6,565 nt of DNA from assembly GCA_021780015.1 (NCBI GenBank), contig JAJXZN010000258.1, forward strand, positions 1-6,565, written 5' to 3'. Numbering within the stretch: the stretch's first letter is position 1; every line of letters starts with the position of its first letter. This document shows, one piece after another, positions 5,340-6,565 of this stretch. Under the pieces are notes generated by a model that searched no databases, was not told the origin of the DNA, and saw only the letters and a program-made list of their open reading frames with translations. Made by a program: the position numbers and the translations under genes. This DNA comes from Pseudomonadota bacterium (GTDB taxonomy: Bacteria; Pseudomonadota; Alphaproteobacteria; Rhizobiales; Beijerinckiaceae).

Positions 5340-6565
5340 AACAGCGAACCCTGCGCCGTCTTCCGCGGCGGCCGCACGACCTTGGCCGGCGCGGCTTTCG
5401 CCGGCGCGTCGCCGGCGGTTGCACCGCGATGGCCGTCGGCGAATTCGAGGTCGAGCCGGGCGCCGTCGGCGACGTCCGCGGCGCGATGCAACGGCCGGCC
5501 GTCGCTGTCGCGGACCAAAGCGAAGCCGCGCGCCAGCACCTGCCGATAGCCCAGCGAGGCAAGAAGCTGGCTTTGCGAGGCGAGCCTCTGGCTCCGCCGT
5601 TCCAGTGTCGCGGCCAGGGCGCGGCGCAGACGCAAGTGAAAACCCTCCAGGCGCCCCTGCGCCGCTACGGTCTTGTGTTTCTCTAGCCGCGCGCGTCCGG
5701 CCAAAGCGGTGCCAAGACGCACGCGCAAATGCATCAGCCGGTCCCGCCGCGCTGCGCCCGTCATGGCCGGCGCGCGTTGCAGCCGGTGGTCCAGTGCTTC
5801 GAGCTTTTGCGCGATGCGGCCTAATTTGGCTTGCGGCGACTGCGTGGCGAGCCGATGCGCCAGGCGCGCCAGCGCAATATGCCGGCGGTCGAAGGCGCCG
5901 GCGATGACTGTGCCGAGCCGTGTGTCAAGTTGATCGAAATTCTGGCGCGGGCCGGCGAGTACGACGTCGCCGCGCGGCAAGGCGCGGGTGAGGGCGCGCC
6001 AATCGGAACGCTGCTGAGCGAGAAAGCGCAGGGCCGCGGCCGCATGTCTGCGGCTCAAATCGCCGAGCGCCAGCAGAAGTTCGCTGCGCACCGGCACGGC
6101 CTTTTCCGCCGCGCCGGTCGGCGTAGGGGCGCGCAGATCGGCGACATGGTCGAGCAGCGTCCAATCGGTTTCGTGGCCGATGGCGGAAATGAGCGGAATG
6201 AGGCTCGCCGCCGCGGCGCGCACGACGATTTCTTCGTTGAAGCCCCATAGATCTTCGAGCGAGCCACCGCCGCGCGCGACGATGATGACATCCGGCCGCG
6301 ACAGGCCGGCGCCGGGCAGCGCGTTCAGCCCTTCGATCGCGGCGGCGACTTCGGCCGCGCAGGTTTCGCCTTGCACCCGCACCGGCCAGATGAGCACATG
6401 CCGCGGAAAGCGGTCGGCGATGCGATGCAGAATGTCGCGGATTACCGCCCCGGTCGGCGAGGTGACGACGCCGATCGTCATCGGCAGATAAGGAATGAGC
6501 TGCTTGCGCGCGGCGTCGAAGAGACCTTCCGCGGCGAGCTTGCGGCGGCGCTCCTCAAGCAGCGC
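5336..6565 (-). CDS. xseA: Exodeoxyribonuclease VII large subunit (partial, 5' end beyond right edge)
   Basis: XseA is the catalytic subunit of exonuclease VII, which with several small XseB subunits degrades single-stranded DNA from both ends in recombination and mismatch repair. The window holds the last 409 residues. The reading frame continues without a stop to the right edge, so the Met at 6481 is internal, lying inside conserved sequence ([12 protein letters not shown] upstream). The N-terminal OB-fold DNA-binding domain, roughly 120 residues, is outside. In order from the edge: [14 protein letters not shown] (about 32-45), [16 protein letters not shown] (97-112), SAIGHETDW (127-135), APTPTGAAE (146-154), then a long Arg- and Ala-rich helical region matching the coiled-coil arm. 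The end, QGSLF, is typical of the family. The stop overlaps the start of the phosphoesterase gene. xseB is not in the window. Confidence 0.95.
   Translation of the reverse strand, partial: ALLEERRRKLAAEGLFDAARKQLIPYLPMTIGVVTSPTGAVIRDILHRIADRFPRHVLIWPVRVQGETCAAEVAAAIEGLNALPGAGLSRPDVIIVARGGGSLEDLWGFNEEIVVRAAAASLIPLISAIGHETDWTLLDHVADLRAPTPTGAAEKAVPVRSELLLALGDLSRRHAAAALRFLAQQRSDWRALTRALPRGDVVLAGPRQNFDQLDTRLGTVIAGAFDRRHIALARLAHRLATQSPQAKLGRIAQKLEALDHRLQRAPAMTGAARRDRLMHLRVRLGTALAGRARLEKHKTVAAQGRLEGFHLRLRRALAATLERRSQRLASQSQLLASLGYRQVLARGFALVRDSDGRPLHRAADVADGARLDLEFADGHRGATAGDAPAKAAPAKVVRPPRKTAQGSLF

Noticed and set aside
4794..5549. 251-codon plus-strand frame across the phosphoesterase and xseA
   Set aside because: It is antisense to two recognisable genes and has low-complexity composition and no RBS support.
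1..6565. Hidden mobile element, CRISPR array, defence or toxin system
   Set aside because: No transposase, integrase, regular repeat array or toxin-like small gene pair was seen, and almost all of the window is accounted for by housekeeping or conserved small genes.

Overview
The window is a GC-rich, densely packed chromosomal segment, best explained as an alphaproteobacterium of the order Hyphomicrobiales (Rhizobiales), possibly near Beijerinckiaceae or Methylocystaceae. The basis is the high G+C at third codon positions, the frequent non-ATG starts, and three small families typical of that order (DUF6101, DUF4170, DUF2093) beside housekeeping genes. The order-level placement is fairly secure; the family-level one is a guess.

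Layout, left to right. (1) Positions 1-47 hold the first 15 codons of a minus-strand gene that begins with a signal-peptide-like sequence and has a good ribosome binding site. (2) Divergent from it is a flavin reductase family gene (158-664, +). It ends three bases from the end of a convergent DUF6101 gene (668-1165, -). (3) A 370-base gap (1166-1535) separates DUF6101 from the next block. It holds a GNRA-type hairpin in the DUF6101 leader and an AT-rich core. (4) A plus-strand block linked to sulfur metabolism and the cell envelope follows: a CysQ/inositol-monophosphatase-family phosphatase (1536-2372), a DUF4170 gene (2439-2672) and waaA/kdtA, the Kdo transferase of lipid A-core assembly (2882-4186, TTG start). 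(5) A convergent minus-strand block fills the rest: DUF2093 (4198-4419), a 176-base gap, a calcineurin-like metallophosphoesterase (4596-5339, TTG start) and the 3' three quarters of xseA, the exonuclease VII large subunit (5336-6565, running off the right edge).

How the genes relate. WaaA adds Kdo to lipid IVA. The neighbouring cysQ-like and DUF4170 genes are a recurrent alphaproteobacterial neighbourhood of waaA, but I know of no demonstrated shared pathway. xseA and the phosphoesterase overlap by TTGA (stop TGA within start TTG) and are very probably cotranscribed and translationally coupled. The flavin reductase and DUF6101 show no functional link to the rest.

No mobile element, CRISPR array, rRNA, tRNA or obvious defence or toxin system is visible. 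This is mostly an ordinary housekeeping region. The points most worth a second look are the unusual start of waaA with its 209-base leader, the hairpins in the leaders of DUF6101 and DUF2093, and a waaA locus without the acyltransferase and lpxK genes often found next to it.
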